A model generated the notes under the pieces. The model was not told where the DNA came from, did no database searches, and worked only from the letters and a program-made list of their open reading frames with translations. Positions 9,196-17,629 of a DNA stretch of 64,000 nucleotides are shown piece by piece. The stretch is taken from assembly GCA_035999765.1 (NCBI GenBank), contig CP108521.1:9734001-9798000 (forward strand). Direction: 5' to 3'. Within the stretch, counting starts at the first letter, position 1. Each line of letters starts with the position of its first letter. This DNA comes from Streptomyces sp. NBC_01231 (GTDB lineage Bacteria > Actinomycetota > Actinomycetes > Streptomycetales > Streptomycetaceae). The position numbers and the translations under genes are program-made.

Positions 9196-10515
9196 CTACC
9201 GGACGCCGCGGAGCATCAACGTGACGACGGCTCCGATCAGAGAGAACAGGGCGGCGAAGAGATACATCGACGAGTAGTTGGGGGTTGCCTGCGACGCACC
9301 GACCGACAGCAGGGCCGGCGCCAGCGTGGGCGCGAGGGTCGAGGGAATGTTGGAGGACAGGTTGTACACGCTCATTCCCTTGGCCGCTTCGCGGCGGTCG
9401 TCGGGAAGGAGGGCCGCCACCAGTGCGTAGTCGACACTGAGGTACAAGCCCTGCCCGAGTCCGGCTATACCGACGCCGATGACGAAGTGGGTGACGGAGG
9501 TGGAGAAGGCGATGATCACCATCGCGGCCACGAAGATGAGCGAGGCGGCGAAGACGAAGGGTTTCCTGCGACCGATCCTGTCGGAGATCCAGCCGCCGCA
9601 GATGCTGGTGAAGGACAGGGTGAGGGCAAGGGTGAACATCGAGGTGGTCAGTACGGGGGCCACGTTGTCCGTCGTGTAGCCAAGATGGTCGATCAGGAAG
9701 TACGTCTTGTACGTCACCAGGAGCTGCAGCCCGAGCCAGCACGAGGCGCGACCGAGCCAGGCCAGCGCAAAGTTGGGGTGCTTTCGAGGGCTGATCCACA
9801 GCGAAGTCGCAAGGTCTTTGAACAAGATGTCCCCGACCTCGGCACGCGTCTTCGGAGCCTCTTTCAGCAGGAGAACGAAAGGAAGGACCAGAAGGGTCCC
9901 GAGTACCGCCGGAATGACGAACATCAGCGAGCCGTGCGTACCCACCACCTGGACGAGAACCGCACCGAACACGATGCCCACCTGGCTGGTCACACCCATG
10001 AAGCCCGACGTCCTGCCCCGCATCTCGTGGGGCACTCGCTCGGGAAGGATGGCCATGACCGCCGCTATCGCCGCACCGAATGCGAGCTGCGTGATTACCC
10101 AGCCGAGGCCGACGAAGAAGACGTTAGGGGCGTATCCGATCCCGAAGATGGCCGCCACGCCGATGGAGAACCCGGCCAGAATGAACGGACGCCTCTGACC
10201 GAACCGCGACGTCGATCGGTCACTGAGCGTGCCGAAGACCGGTGTGCCCACCATCGCGGCGAGGGCGCCCGCGCTGGACACGATAGCCAGCGTGGATGCC
10301 TTGTTCTCAGGATCCAGCTGACCGACTCTCAGCGAGAGCGTCACACCGGACGGCGTCAGCAGCGCCACCCAGATGCCGATCTGAGCCAGCACATACCGGG
10401 TGACGAAGGCGGGACCGACCTTCTGACCCGTGATCCGCATGTTGCGAGTCGGGGCATCCTCTTCCGCGGTATCGGCGCTCTCGGCCGTGATAGCGGGATT
10501 TGGGAGAACGTTCAT
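9196..10515 (-). CDS. MFS transporter
   Basis: A 439-residue major facilitator protein with about twelve hydrophobic segments. Characteristic loop motifs are FGTLSDRSTSRFGQRRP between helices 2 and 3 and GGWISDRIGRRKP in the second half. GVTLSLRVGQL in the first helix region resembles the GPH/sucrose-carrier side of the superfamily. It lies between the Gfo/Idh/MocA gene and the GH2 glycosidase gene, so it plausibly imports a glycoside or exports a product of the same pathway. Having both an ABC importer and an MFS carrier in one operon suggests two substrates or import plus export. Confidence 0.82.
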   Translation of the reverse strand: MNVLPNPAITAESADTAEEDAPTRNMRITGQKVGPAFVTRYVLAQIGIWVALLTPSGVTLSLRVGQLDPENKASTLAIVSSAGALAAMVGTPVFGTLSDRSTSRFGQRRPFILAGFSIGVAAIFGIGYAPNVFFVGLGWVITQLAFGAAIAAVMAILPERVPHEMRGRTSGFMGVTSQVGIVFGAVLVQVVGTHGSLMFVIPAVLGTLLVLPFVLLLKEAPKTRAEVGDILFKDLATSLWISPRKHPNFALAWLGRASCWLGLQLLVTYKTYFLIDHLGYTTDNVAPVLTTSMFTLALTLSFTSICGGWISDRIGRRKPFVFAASLIFVAAMVIIAFSTSVTHFVIGVGIAGLGQGLYLSVDYALVAALLPDDRREAAKGMSVYNLSSNIPSTLAPTLAPALLSVGASQATPNYSSMYLFAALFSLIGAVVTLMLRGVR

Positions 10516-10593
10516 GTGTGGCCTAACACGAGAGGCGGGGCAGGTCTGGCAGGTGTCCGGACTGACCGGCCGCCGGCGGTGCGTAGAAGCGGT

Positions 10594-11688
10594 TCAGAGG
10601 GTCGCGGCCGTGGGGTCCCAGCTCTCTTCGAGCGGAGCGGGCGAGGCCGCGGTGGATTCGATCGTCACCGGCATCCCGGCCTGTGCCGCCTCCTCAATGG
10701 CGAGGAGCACGTCGAGAACGTGGTAGGCCAGGGCGCCGGAGGCGCGTTCCGGTATGTCGTCGCGGAGAGAGCGGGCGAGTTCCAGGACCCCCACTCCTCG
10801 GCCCCACGTGGACCCGACAGCGGGCACGTCCTGTGCCGGCGCGTGGAAGGGGACGAACTTGCCCGTTCCCTCGAACCGGTTGGGGTCGGGCACCACGAGT
10901 GAGGCCTCCGTGCCGTGGAGTTCGAGGAGGTCGCGGCGGATGCCCGAATCGAAGCTCGTGACGAGCGTCGCCTGCGAGCCGGAGGCGAATTCGAGCAGGG
11001 CCATGTGCTGACTCGGTACGCGTACGTCGAACTCGGTCCCGGCGCCCGCGCCGACGAGAACTCGCCTGACGGCTCGTGCGGTTGAGGAAACCGAGCTCAC
11101 GCGCCGGACGGTACCCAAGGTCTGCACGAGCGCGGTGACGTGGTATGGCCCCATGTCCAGCAGCGGGCCGGCCCCCTGGTCGTAATAGAAGGCGGGATTC
11201 GGGTGTGTGCCTTCCGGTCCAGGGGACTGCATGATCGCCAGTGCGCTCTTCGGTTCGCCGATGCGGCCCTCGAGGACCGCTCGTTGTGCCGTCTGCAGCG
11301 CACCACCGAGGAACGTGTCGGGCGCGCAGGCCACGCGAAGCCCTCTCCGACCGGCCTTGTCCAGCAGCAACCGTGCCTCTCGGCGCCTGGTGGCGAGGGG
11401 CTTCTCGCTCCAGACGTGCTTGCCGCTCGCGAGGATCCGGGCCGACACGTCGAAGTGGGCGGCGGGGACGGTGAGGTTTAGCACGATCTCGATGTCGTCG
11501 TTGGCCAGGAGCTCGTGGACGAGCATGTGCCGCAACCCGAACTCCCGCGCGCGAGCACCGGCGCGCTCCGGGGCGAGGTCCGCTATCGCGACCACGTTCA
11601 GATCGGGGAACTGCGTGATGTTCTCGAGGTAGTAGCTGCTGATGACGCCGGCGCCGATGATGCCGACACCCACTCGCTTGGAGTTCAC
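10594..11688 (-). CDS. Gfo/Idh/MocA-family NAD(P)-dependent sugar oxidoreductase
   Basis: A 364-residue dehydrogenase. The Rossmann motif GVGIIGAGVISSYY is at the N-terminus, the conserved SEKPLATRR is near residue 95, and GPLLDMGPYHVTAL is the family's substrate-site region. Members oxidise or reduce a sugar hydroxyl; several start glycoside breakdown by making the 3-keto sugar. Its ATG overlaps the stop of the upstream TIM-barrel isomerase gene by 4 nt (11685-11688), so the two enzymes are very likely made together and act in series. Confidence 0.87.
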   Translation of the reverse strand: MNSKRVGVGIIGAGVISSYYLENITQFPDLNVVAIADLAPERAGARAREFGLRHMLVHELLANDDIEIVLNLTVPAAHFDVSARILASGKHVWSEKPLATRRREARLLLDKAGRRGLRVACAPDTFLGGALQTAQRAVLEGRIGEPKSALAIMQSPGPEGTHPNPAFYYDQGAGPLLDMGPYHVTALVQTLGTVRRVSSVSSTARAVRRVLVGAGAGTEFDVRVPSQHMALLEFASGSQATLVTSFDSGIRRDLLELHGTEASLVVPDPNRFEGTGKFVPFHAPAQDVPAVGSTWGRGVGVLELARSLRDDIPERASGALAYHVLDVLLAIEEAAQAGMPVTIESTAASPAPLEESWDPTAATL

Positions 11689-12425
11689 CGGTCGACCTCC
11701 ACCAGGTAACGCAGACTCTGCTGCACGGCTTCGAACGTGTCGCCCGCGTAGTCGTCCAGTTCCACGATGCGGACCGCGTCCGGCGCGGCCTTCAGGATGT
11801 CCGCCACCGGCATCGCACCCTGGCCGACCGGCTTCTGCTCCAAGAGGGCTGTGGTGTACGGGCCGTCCTTGACGTGCAGGAACTTGATGCGCGCCCCGAG
11901 CCGGGAGATCAACTGCACGGCTGAAGCACCACCGACCTCGGCCCAGAAAGTATCGAGTTCCAGGACGACGTCCTCGTCCAGCGCCTCCGCGAAGACTTCG
12001 AGGCCGGTCCTGCCCCCGAAGTCCTGACGGACTTCGTGGTCGTGGTTGTGGTACCCGATGGTGACGCCCACATCCCGGGCAAGCCTCGCGACGGCGTTCA
12101 GACTCGCAGCTGCCGCTTCGATGTCCGCTCGCGTGGTCCAGCGCTGAGCGATGATGTTCGGTTCGATGAGCGTGCCGATTCCGAGCTCTGCTGCCGCGCG
12201 GACAGCTGCGTAAGAGTTTCCATCGACAAGGCTCGCGTGTGCGCTGAGCGGGCGCAGCTGAGTCTCAGCCAGCGCGCGCTGGTACTCGTCGCGGTACTGC
12301 CCGAACCGCCACAGCTCCACGTTCTCGAATCCCATCGCGGCGACGCGTGCCAGCGTCCCCGCGAGGTCCGTCGTGATGCCGTCACGCAACGTATAGAGTT
12401 GAACTGAGTACAAGTGATCCGTCAT
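11685..12425 (-). CDS. Sugar phosphate isomerase/epimerase-type TIM-barrel enzyme
   Basis: A 246-residue xylose-isomerase-like TIM barrel (AP endonuclease 2 superfamily). The N-terminal YSVQLYTLRDG, GFENVELWRFG, TIGYHNHDHEV and KFLHVKDG are the usual metal-site strands with conserved Glu and His residues. The ATG at 12423-12425 has AAGGA about 9 nt upstream; the frame is open further 5' but without similarity. It is translationally coupled to the Gfo/Idh/MocA dehydrogenase gene. Such pairs isomerise, epimerise or eliminate keto-sugars, including 3-keto-glucosides in some bacteria. The specific reaction is inferred only. Confidence 0.82.
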   Translation of the reverse strand: MTDHLYSVQLYTLRDGITTDLAGTLARVAAMGFENVELWRFGQYRDEYQRALAETQLRPLSAHASLVDGNSYAAVRAAAELGIGTLIEPNIIAQRWTTRADIEAAAASLNAVARLARDVGVTIGYHNHDHEVRQDFGGRTGLEVFAEALDEDVVLELDTFWAEVGGASAVQLISRLGARIKFLHVKDGPYTTALLEQKPVGQGAMPVADILKAAPDAVRIVELDDYAGDTFEAVQQSLRYLVEVDR

Positions 12426-12560
12426 TCGCGTTTTCCTTGTCCTTTGCAGGCCTCTCGCAATCGGCACCCACGGCAGAACGCCGCAGGCAGCGCATGGGGG
12501 CGGCACCGAGCACGGCATGTTTTCCCGCCTTGGTGGGCATCCCGCCAAAGTGACGCGTGC

Positions 12561-13538
12561 TTACCGATTTGGATCGCCCTGTATCGCATGAGTCGTTGCC
12601 AGCGTCTCGGCCAGGACGGCGAGCGCGTGGTCCACCGGATCCAGGGAAGCGGGCAGGTTGAGGAAGCCGTGCAGTACACCGGGCACCGTGACGTGCCGCG
12701 CGGGTACGCCCGACTTCACGAGAGCGGCCGCGAACGCCTCGCTGCTGGCGCGCAGATCGTCGTACTCGGCGTCGAGCAGCAGGGTGGGACAGAGGCCGTC
12801 CAGGGCGCCGTTGGCGGGGAGGGCGTAGCCGTGCGGATCCGATGTGCCGCCCAGGTAGTCGGCGGTCATCTCGGCCATGTCCTCGGGCAGGATCCGGACC
12901 ATGCGCGGCAACGGCGCGAACGCTTCGGCCAGCAGCGGCGAGAGGGGCGGCGGGACGGAGTGCATGGTCGCGTAGGCCAGGACCTGTGTGGCGGGCAGCC
13001 AGTTGTCGTCGTCCCGCAGGCGAAGTACGGCTCCTGCGGCGAGGTTCGCCCCCGCGCTCGCGCCGCCAACGGTGATCCGCGCCGGTTCGATGCCGAGCAC
13101 TGCGGCGTTGTCGCGCACCCATCGGACGGCTGCCACGACGTCGTCGTGCGGCACCGGATACGTCACGCCGTCGACCGCGAGTCGGTAGTCCACGCTCACG
13201 ACCACGGCGTCGGCTCTGGCGCACACCTCGCGGGCGGTCCAGTCGGCCTCGTGCATGTCGAGATCGCCCAAGGTCCATCCCCCGCCGTGCACCCAGACCA
13301 GGGCAGGGCCAGGCCGTTCCGGTGCGTGTGGTGGCTGGTAGACGCGGACGGGCACCGGGCCATGTGGACCGGGAGCGCTCTCGTCGCTGGTGCCGACAGA
13401 GGGCAGGGCCGGTGCGGCCTCCCAGGTCCGGTACTGCTCCAGACGAAGCTGCAAGGCCGGGTCGGCGACCGTTTCGCGCCAGGACGGGAGGTCCTCGATC
13501 AGGCTGAGCCGGGCGGAGATGCTGGGGTGCAGGGCCAT
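12561..13538 (-). CDS. Alpha/beta hydrolase, hormone-sensitive-lipase-type esterase
   Basis: A 325-residue esterase. It has the HGGGW oxyanion-hole motif near residue 84, the nucleophile elbow GGASAGANLA near residue 157, an Asp in DAEYDDLR and a His in VLHGFLNLP, so the catalytic triad is complete. No signal peptide is seen, so it is cytosolic. It follows the ABC permease genes and precedes the isomerase gene in the glycoside cluster. A role in removing acyl groups from imported acylated glycosides is a reasonable guess. Confidence 0.86.
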   Translation of the reverse strand: MALHPSISARLSLIEDLPSWRETVADPALQLRLEQYRTWEAAPALPSVGTSDESAPGPHGPVPVRVYQPPHAPERPGPALVWVHGGGWTLGDLDMHEADWTAREVCARADAVVVSVDYRLAVDGVTYPVPHDDVVAAVRWVRDNAAVLGIEPARITVGGASAGANLAAGAVLRLRDDDNWLPATQVLAYATMHSVPPPLSPLLAEAFAPLPRMVRILPEDMAEMTADYLGGTSDPHGYALPANGALDGLCPTLLLDAEYDDLRASSEAFAAALVKSGVPARHVTVPGVLHGFLNLPASLDPVDHALAVLAETLATTHAIQGDPNR

Positions 13539-13650
13539 CAGGTCAGGCCTCCAGGGGTGAGGGAGAAGCAGGGCGCAACGCGCGTGGGCGGGAGGGAGCG
13601 AGGGATGTCCGCCCAGCCGCGGGGCCGGCTGTCATGCCGTGCGGTCAGGG

Positions 13651-14544
13651 CTACTTCACGCTCCCGGCGGTCAGGCCGGAGCGCCAGAACCTCTGCAGGA
13701 CGAGAAACGCGATGATCAGCGGAATCACCGAGAGGAACGCGCCCGTGATGGTGACGTTGTAGGGGATGCCCTGGTTCACCCCTTCCCGCCAGTTGGCCAG
13801 TCCGACGGTGACGGGCTGAAGCTCGTCGCTGTTGAGCATGAGCAGGGGCAGCAGGTAGTTGTTCCAGATGCTGACGAACTGGAACAGGAAGATGGTGACC
13901 AGTGCGGGGGACATGATCGGCATGGCGACCCGCCAGAAGATCCGGGCCTCACCGGCACCGTCGAGTCGGCCGGCCTCGATCAGTTCGTCCGGTACCGACG
14001 CTCCGGCATAGATGCGCGAAAGATAGACCCCGAACGGACTGACGATGCTGGGCAGGAACACAGCCCAGTACGTGTTGACGAGGTCGACCTCGCTGAACAT
14101 CAGGTACAGGGGCAGCGCGAACATGACGTCCGGGATGAGGACGGCACCGAGGATGATGTTGAAGGTCAGGTCGCGGCCACGGAAGGAGTACTTCGCCAGC
14201 GCGTACCCGGCCATGGCCGACAGCATCGTGCTCATTGCGGCGCCGCCGATGCTGTAGAGGGCGCTGTTCAGCAGCCACCGCGCGAAGATGCCGTCCTGTT
14301 GGTGGAAGACGTCACGGATGTTGGCCCACAGGTCGAAGTGGGAGAACCACAACCCGTTCGTCGTGAACAGGTAACCCTTGTTCTTCGTCGCGGTGACCAG
14401 CAGCCACCAGACCGGGATGAGCGTGTACAGGGCGAAGATCGACATGACCGCGAACACGCCTGCCCGGCCGGCCAGCGGAGTCCTTCGCACGCGCCGGGCC
14501 GCCCCGGTGGCGGCACGGGCTGGTGCGGGGGTGACGGTCGTCAT
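13651..14544 (-). CDS. Carbohydrate ABC transporter permease (MalG-like)
   Basis: A 297-residue inner-membrane permease with about six hydrophobic segments. The binding-protein-dependent transport EAA-loop sequence DELIEAGRLDGAGEARIFWR near residue 190 docks the ATPase. It starts at ATG 14542-14544, overlapping the stop of the MalF-like permease gene by 4 nt. No ATP-binding protein is encoded nearby. As in many Streptomyces CUT1 importers, a shared MsiK-type ATPase from elsewhere in the genome probably energises it. Confidence 0.88.
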   Translation of the reverse strand: MTTVTPAPARAATGAARRVRRTPLAGRAGVFAVMSIFALYTLIPVWWLLVTATKNKGYLFTTNGLWFSHFDLWANIRDVFHQQDGIFARWLLNSALYSIGGAAMSTMLSAMAGYALAKYSFRGRDLTFNIILGAVLIPDVMFALPLYLMFSEVDLVNTYWAVFLPSIVSPFGVYLSRIYAGASVPDELIEAGRLDGAGEARIFWRVAMPIMSPALVTIFLFQFVSIWNNYLLPLLMLNSDELQPVTVGLANWREGVNQGIPYNVTITGAFLSVIPLIIAFLVLQRFWRSGLTAGSVK

Positions 14545-15491
14545 GCGAAGGTGCCCTTCCGCTGGGTGAACTTGAGGAAGCCGAACGACAGCACGAAGGT
14601 CAGCAGGGCGAGGATGACCGACTGGGTGGCCGCGTAGTTGTAGTTGTTGATGTCCGCCGACTGCTGGGTAGCGAGGATCGGCGTGTAGGTCGGGGAGACG
14701 GTCGGGGCGACCTGACTCAGCACCGCGGGCTCGTTGAACAGCTGGGCGGTGCCGATGATGGAGAACACCGTGGTGAGGATCAACGCTGGCCGTACCGCAG
14801 GAATCTTCACGTGCCATGCCACCCGCCAGCCGGAACAGCCGTCCATCACTGCGGCTTCGGTGAGTTCGCCGGGGATCGCCTGCAAGGCCGAATAGATGAT
14901 CAGCATGTTGAAGCCGGTCCAGGCCCACGTCATCATGTTGCCGATCGAGGCGAGCACGAGGTCGTCGGACAGGAAGTTCACTTCGAGCCCGACGTGCCGC
15001 AGCGCCGCGGTGAACGGGCTGACGCTCGGTGCGTACAGGAACGACCACATGATCGCGGCGATCACGCCTGGCAGTGCGTAAGGCAGGAAGTAGATCTGCC
15101 GGAACACCTTCTTGAACGCGGCGCCACGCGAGTCCAGCAACAGTGCCAGGAGAAGCGCCAGGCCGAGCATCACCGGTACCTGCACGATGCCGAGGGTGAA
15201 CACCCGCAGGAACGACGACATGAACCGGCTGTCGTGCAGAGCCGTCACGTAGTTGTCGATCCCGGCGAAGACAGTTGTCGACGGTCCGAGGCCGAGGCCG
15301 CTGCGGTTCGTCTTGAAGAAGCTCTGGTAAACCGCGTAGCCGATCGGTGCGAGCATCATCGCCGTGAACAGCAGCCCGAACGGTGCCAGGAGGAGCACCG
15401 CGGAACGAGTGTGGCCACGGCCGGAGGTATGTTTCGCAGTCGAGCCGGCGACGGGGCGGGCGAGAGCGTCGCCAGGCGTTCTTGTCGCCAT
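14541..15491 (-). CDS. Sugar ABC transporter permease (MalF-like)
   Basis: A 316-residue permease with a hydrophilic N-terminus and about six membrane segments (AVLLLAPFGLLFTAMMLAPI first). The EAA loop is LTEAAVMDGCSGWRVAWHV. The ATG at 15489-15491 is supported by GGAG 6-7 nt upstream. It lies between the binding-protein gene and the second permease gene, with which it shares a 4-nt overlap. Together they form the membrane channel of a CUT1-type oligosaccharide or glycoside importer. Confidence 0.88.
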   Translation of the reverse strand: MATRTPGDALARPVAGSTAKHTSGRGHTRSAVLLLAPFGLLFTAMMLAPIGYAVYQSFFKTNRSGLGLGPSTTVFAGIDNYVTALHDSRFMSSFLRVFTLGIVQVPVMLGLALLLALLLDSRGAAFKKVFRQIYFLPYALPGVIAAIMWSFLYAPSVSPFTAALRHVGLEVNFLSDDLVLASIGNMMTWAWTGFNMLIIYSALQAIPGELTEAAVMDGCSGWRVAWHVKIPAVRPALILTTVFSIIGTAQLFNEPAVLSQVAPTVSPTYTPILATQQSADINNYNYAATQSVILALLTFVLSFGFLKFTQRKGTFA

Positions 15492-15708
15492 GCCTGCTCC
15501 TTGATCGTGAAGTAGTCCCGTGAAGTGAGGGACCGGTTGGTTATTGCTGCTGGTCGGGCTGGTCGGGCTGGTCGTCGCCCGGCGGGGCGCGGGTGGTGGC
15601 ACGGGACAGGGCGGACCCACATGCCATGCCTAGTGCGTGGAGCCTCGACGTCGGCACCCGGCAGGTCAGGAAGGCCGCCGGGTGCCCCGCCGCCGTTCAC
15701 TGCGCGCA

Positions 15709-17016
15709 TCAGTTCCCGACGCTCAGCCCTTGGCTCTTCATGGCCGCGACGGTGCTGTCCTGGACGGACGTCACGGCATTCGGGATCGTGCCCTGCCCGG
15801 CTCCGGCTTTCTTGAGCCCGTCCTTCATGTCGGACTGAACCTGGCTCATAGTCGGGCCCCACACCCAGCCCGTGCTCGTGTTGGCGGCCGCCGTCTTGAA
15901 CACGTCGTAGATGTTCTGTCCGCCGAAGTAGGCCGACGGCTGGTCAACGGCAGGCAGGTTCTGTCCGCTCGTCGCGGCCGGGTAGATGCCCGTGTTCTTG
16001 ATGAGGCTTGTGACGCTGTCGGTGTTGGTGCTCAACCAGGTGGCGAATTCCGTGGCCTGCTTGGGATGCTCGCACCCCTTGAGCACCACGGTGGCGGACC
16101 CGCCGCGGTTACCGGCTGCCTGCTGTCCCGCGGTCCACTGCGGCATGGGTGCCACGGCCCACTTGCCGGACAGTTCGGGCAGGTTTTTGGAGATCAGCGG
16201 TGCCGCCCACACGGCGCTGACGAGCGACAGCAGCTGCCCGTCCTGCACCTCCTTGAACCAGGCCGTGTCCAGCATCGGCTCGCTGGTGACGAGCTTCTTG
16301 TCGAGCAGGCCCTGCCAGTACTGCCCCACCTTTTTCGTCTGCGGGTTGTCGATGGTCACCTGCCACCGGTCGTTCGCGGTACCGAACCACTTGCCCCCGG
16401 CCTGCCAGGTCAGCGCCCCTATGTCATAGGCGTCCTGCGGCGTGGTCGTGAGGTAAGCCGAGGGGTTGGCGGTGTGCACCTTCTCTGCGGCCGCGGCGAA
16501 GTCGTCCCAGGTCTTCGGTGGTGAGATCTTGTACTTCTTGAAGAGGTCGGTGCGGTAGTACAGCGCCATTGGCCCGGTGTCGACGGGGATGCCGAACACC
16601 TGGTCGCCGACGCTGGTCATCTGCCAGGTCCACGGCACGAAATTGCCCTTGCTGGAGTCGGCGTACTGGGAGATGTCCTCCAATGCGCCGGTTGCGATGA
16701 AGTTCGACAGGGTGTCGTAGCCCACCTGTCCGAGACAGGGTGCGTTGCCGGCCTTCACTGCGTTCTGCATCTTGGCGTACCCGCCGATGCTGCCCGGGGG
16801 GATCTGGCTGTACTTGACCTTGATGTCGGGGTGGGACTTGTTCCACAGCGCTACGGACTTGTCGAGGCCGACCGCCGATCCCCAGAACTCCACCGTCACC
16901 GGCTTGCCGTCGGAACTCGACCCGCCAGAGTCGCCGGAACCGCTACAGGCACTGAGCGTGACGAGCGAGGCAACGGTCAGCATGACCCCACCCCCCTTCA
17001 TCCACCGTGAACCCAT
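15709..17016 (-). CDS. Extracellular sugar-binding lipoprotein of an ABC importer
   Basis: A 435-residue solute-binding protein of the SBP_bac_1 (CUT1) type. The N-terminal signal peptide ends in a lipobox (LVTLSAC, Cys at about 24) followed by a Gly/Ser-rich linker. VTVEFWGSAVGLDKSVALW and the later GMALYYRTDLFKKY-like region (here GPMALYYRTDLFKKY) are family hallmarks. The ATG at 17014-17016 has GGAAGGAG 6 nt upstream. It is the first gene of the glycoside cluster, with a promoter about 290 nt upstream. Two permease genes follow. Confidence 0.9.
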   Translation of the reverse strand: MGSRWMKGGGVMLTVASLVTLSACSGSGDSGGSSSDGKPVTVEFWGSAVGLDKSVALWNKSHPDIKVKYSQIPPGSIGGYAKMQNAVKAGNAPCLGQVGYDTLSNFIATGALEDISQYADSSKGNFVPWTWQMTSVGDQVFGIPVDTGPMALYYRTDLFKKYKISPPKTWDDFAAAAEKVHTANPSAYLTTTPQDAYDIGALTWQAGGKWFGTANDRWQVTIDNPQTKKVGQYWQGLLDKKLVTSEPMLDTAWFKEVQDGQLLSLVSAVWAAPLISKNLPELSGKWAVAPMPQWTAGQQAAGNRGGSATVVLKGCEHPKQATEFATWLSTNTDSVTSLIKNTGIYPAATSGQNLPAVDQPSAYFGGQNIYDVFKTAAANTSTGWVWGPTMSQVQSDMKDGLKKAGAGQGTIPNAVTSVQDSTVAAMKSQGLSVGN

Positions 17017-17629
17017 GGGAACTCCTTCCGTCGGCCGTCCGTCTTGCGGAGCCTGCCGGTTGATCTGCGAGCGGCGTGTCGCGCATGGGAGTCGCTGAGA
17101 GCATCCCGTCATCGGGTACTCACGCATACGAACACTGCCGAAGGATTTGCGATTCGCGTTTTATTTGCAGCGTGCTCCGGCCCCTTGTTGGTCCGTCTGG
17201 CCCAGGTCGGGTGCTGGCCCCATGGGGCGTCGTCCAAGGTCCGGAGTCCTTGCGTTGAGCCGAGAGACCCCACCTGAAATGGGAAGTGCATCTCAGTTGC
17301 GATGACTATGGAGCCAGATGGGCCCCCTGTCAACGCCTTCTCGTCGACTTTTGGTAAAGAGTTCCGTTATTCATGATGAGGCGGCCGTCGGTCATCGAGT
17401 GACACCTGTGATCACGAGGAACTGGCAAGAGGTATCAAGCCCTGCGAGGCCTCTGTGACTCATTCGAGACTTCCGAATGGCATGTGTGCGCCGCGCTGTC
17501 GCCGAGCCGAAATGTGACTGCCGACGCCAGGCTACTCGGTGCCGTGTGGGCAGCCTGATGGGAATTCCGGCTCGGGAATTCCGTCGACGTGATCCTTACG
17601 TGACAATCTTCGTTGCACCTGGTGCGCTG
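17017..17629. other. Intergenic region upstream of the glycoside operon
   Basis: About 610 bp without a convincing gene. It holds the TTGACA/CATAGT promoter at 17305-17333. A pair of gggaattcc repeats (17561-17581, each internally palindromic) lies just downstream of the aminotransferase gene. No operator for a named regulator family could be assigned. Confidence 0.5.
17305..17333 (-). promoter_or_regulatory. Probable sigma-70-type promoter for the glycoside operon
   Basis: On the minus strand TTGACA (17328-17333), a 17-nt spacer and CATAGT (17305-17310) form a near-consensus vegetative promoter. The predicted start site is near 17298, giving a leader of about 280 nt before the sugar-binding protein gene, which is long enough for leader-level control. 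No terminator hairpin was recognised in the leader. Confidence 0.55.

Noticed and set aside
9172..10902. 576-codon plus-strand frame opposite the MFS gene
   Set aside because: Hydrophilic, low-complexity translation and overlap with a clear membrane transporter.
13651..15048. Extended N-terminus of the MalG-like permease gene to 15048
   Set aside because: The extension overlaps the MalF-like permease gene in the wrong frame; the ATG at 14542-14544 with a 4-nt overlap is clearly better.
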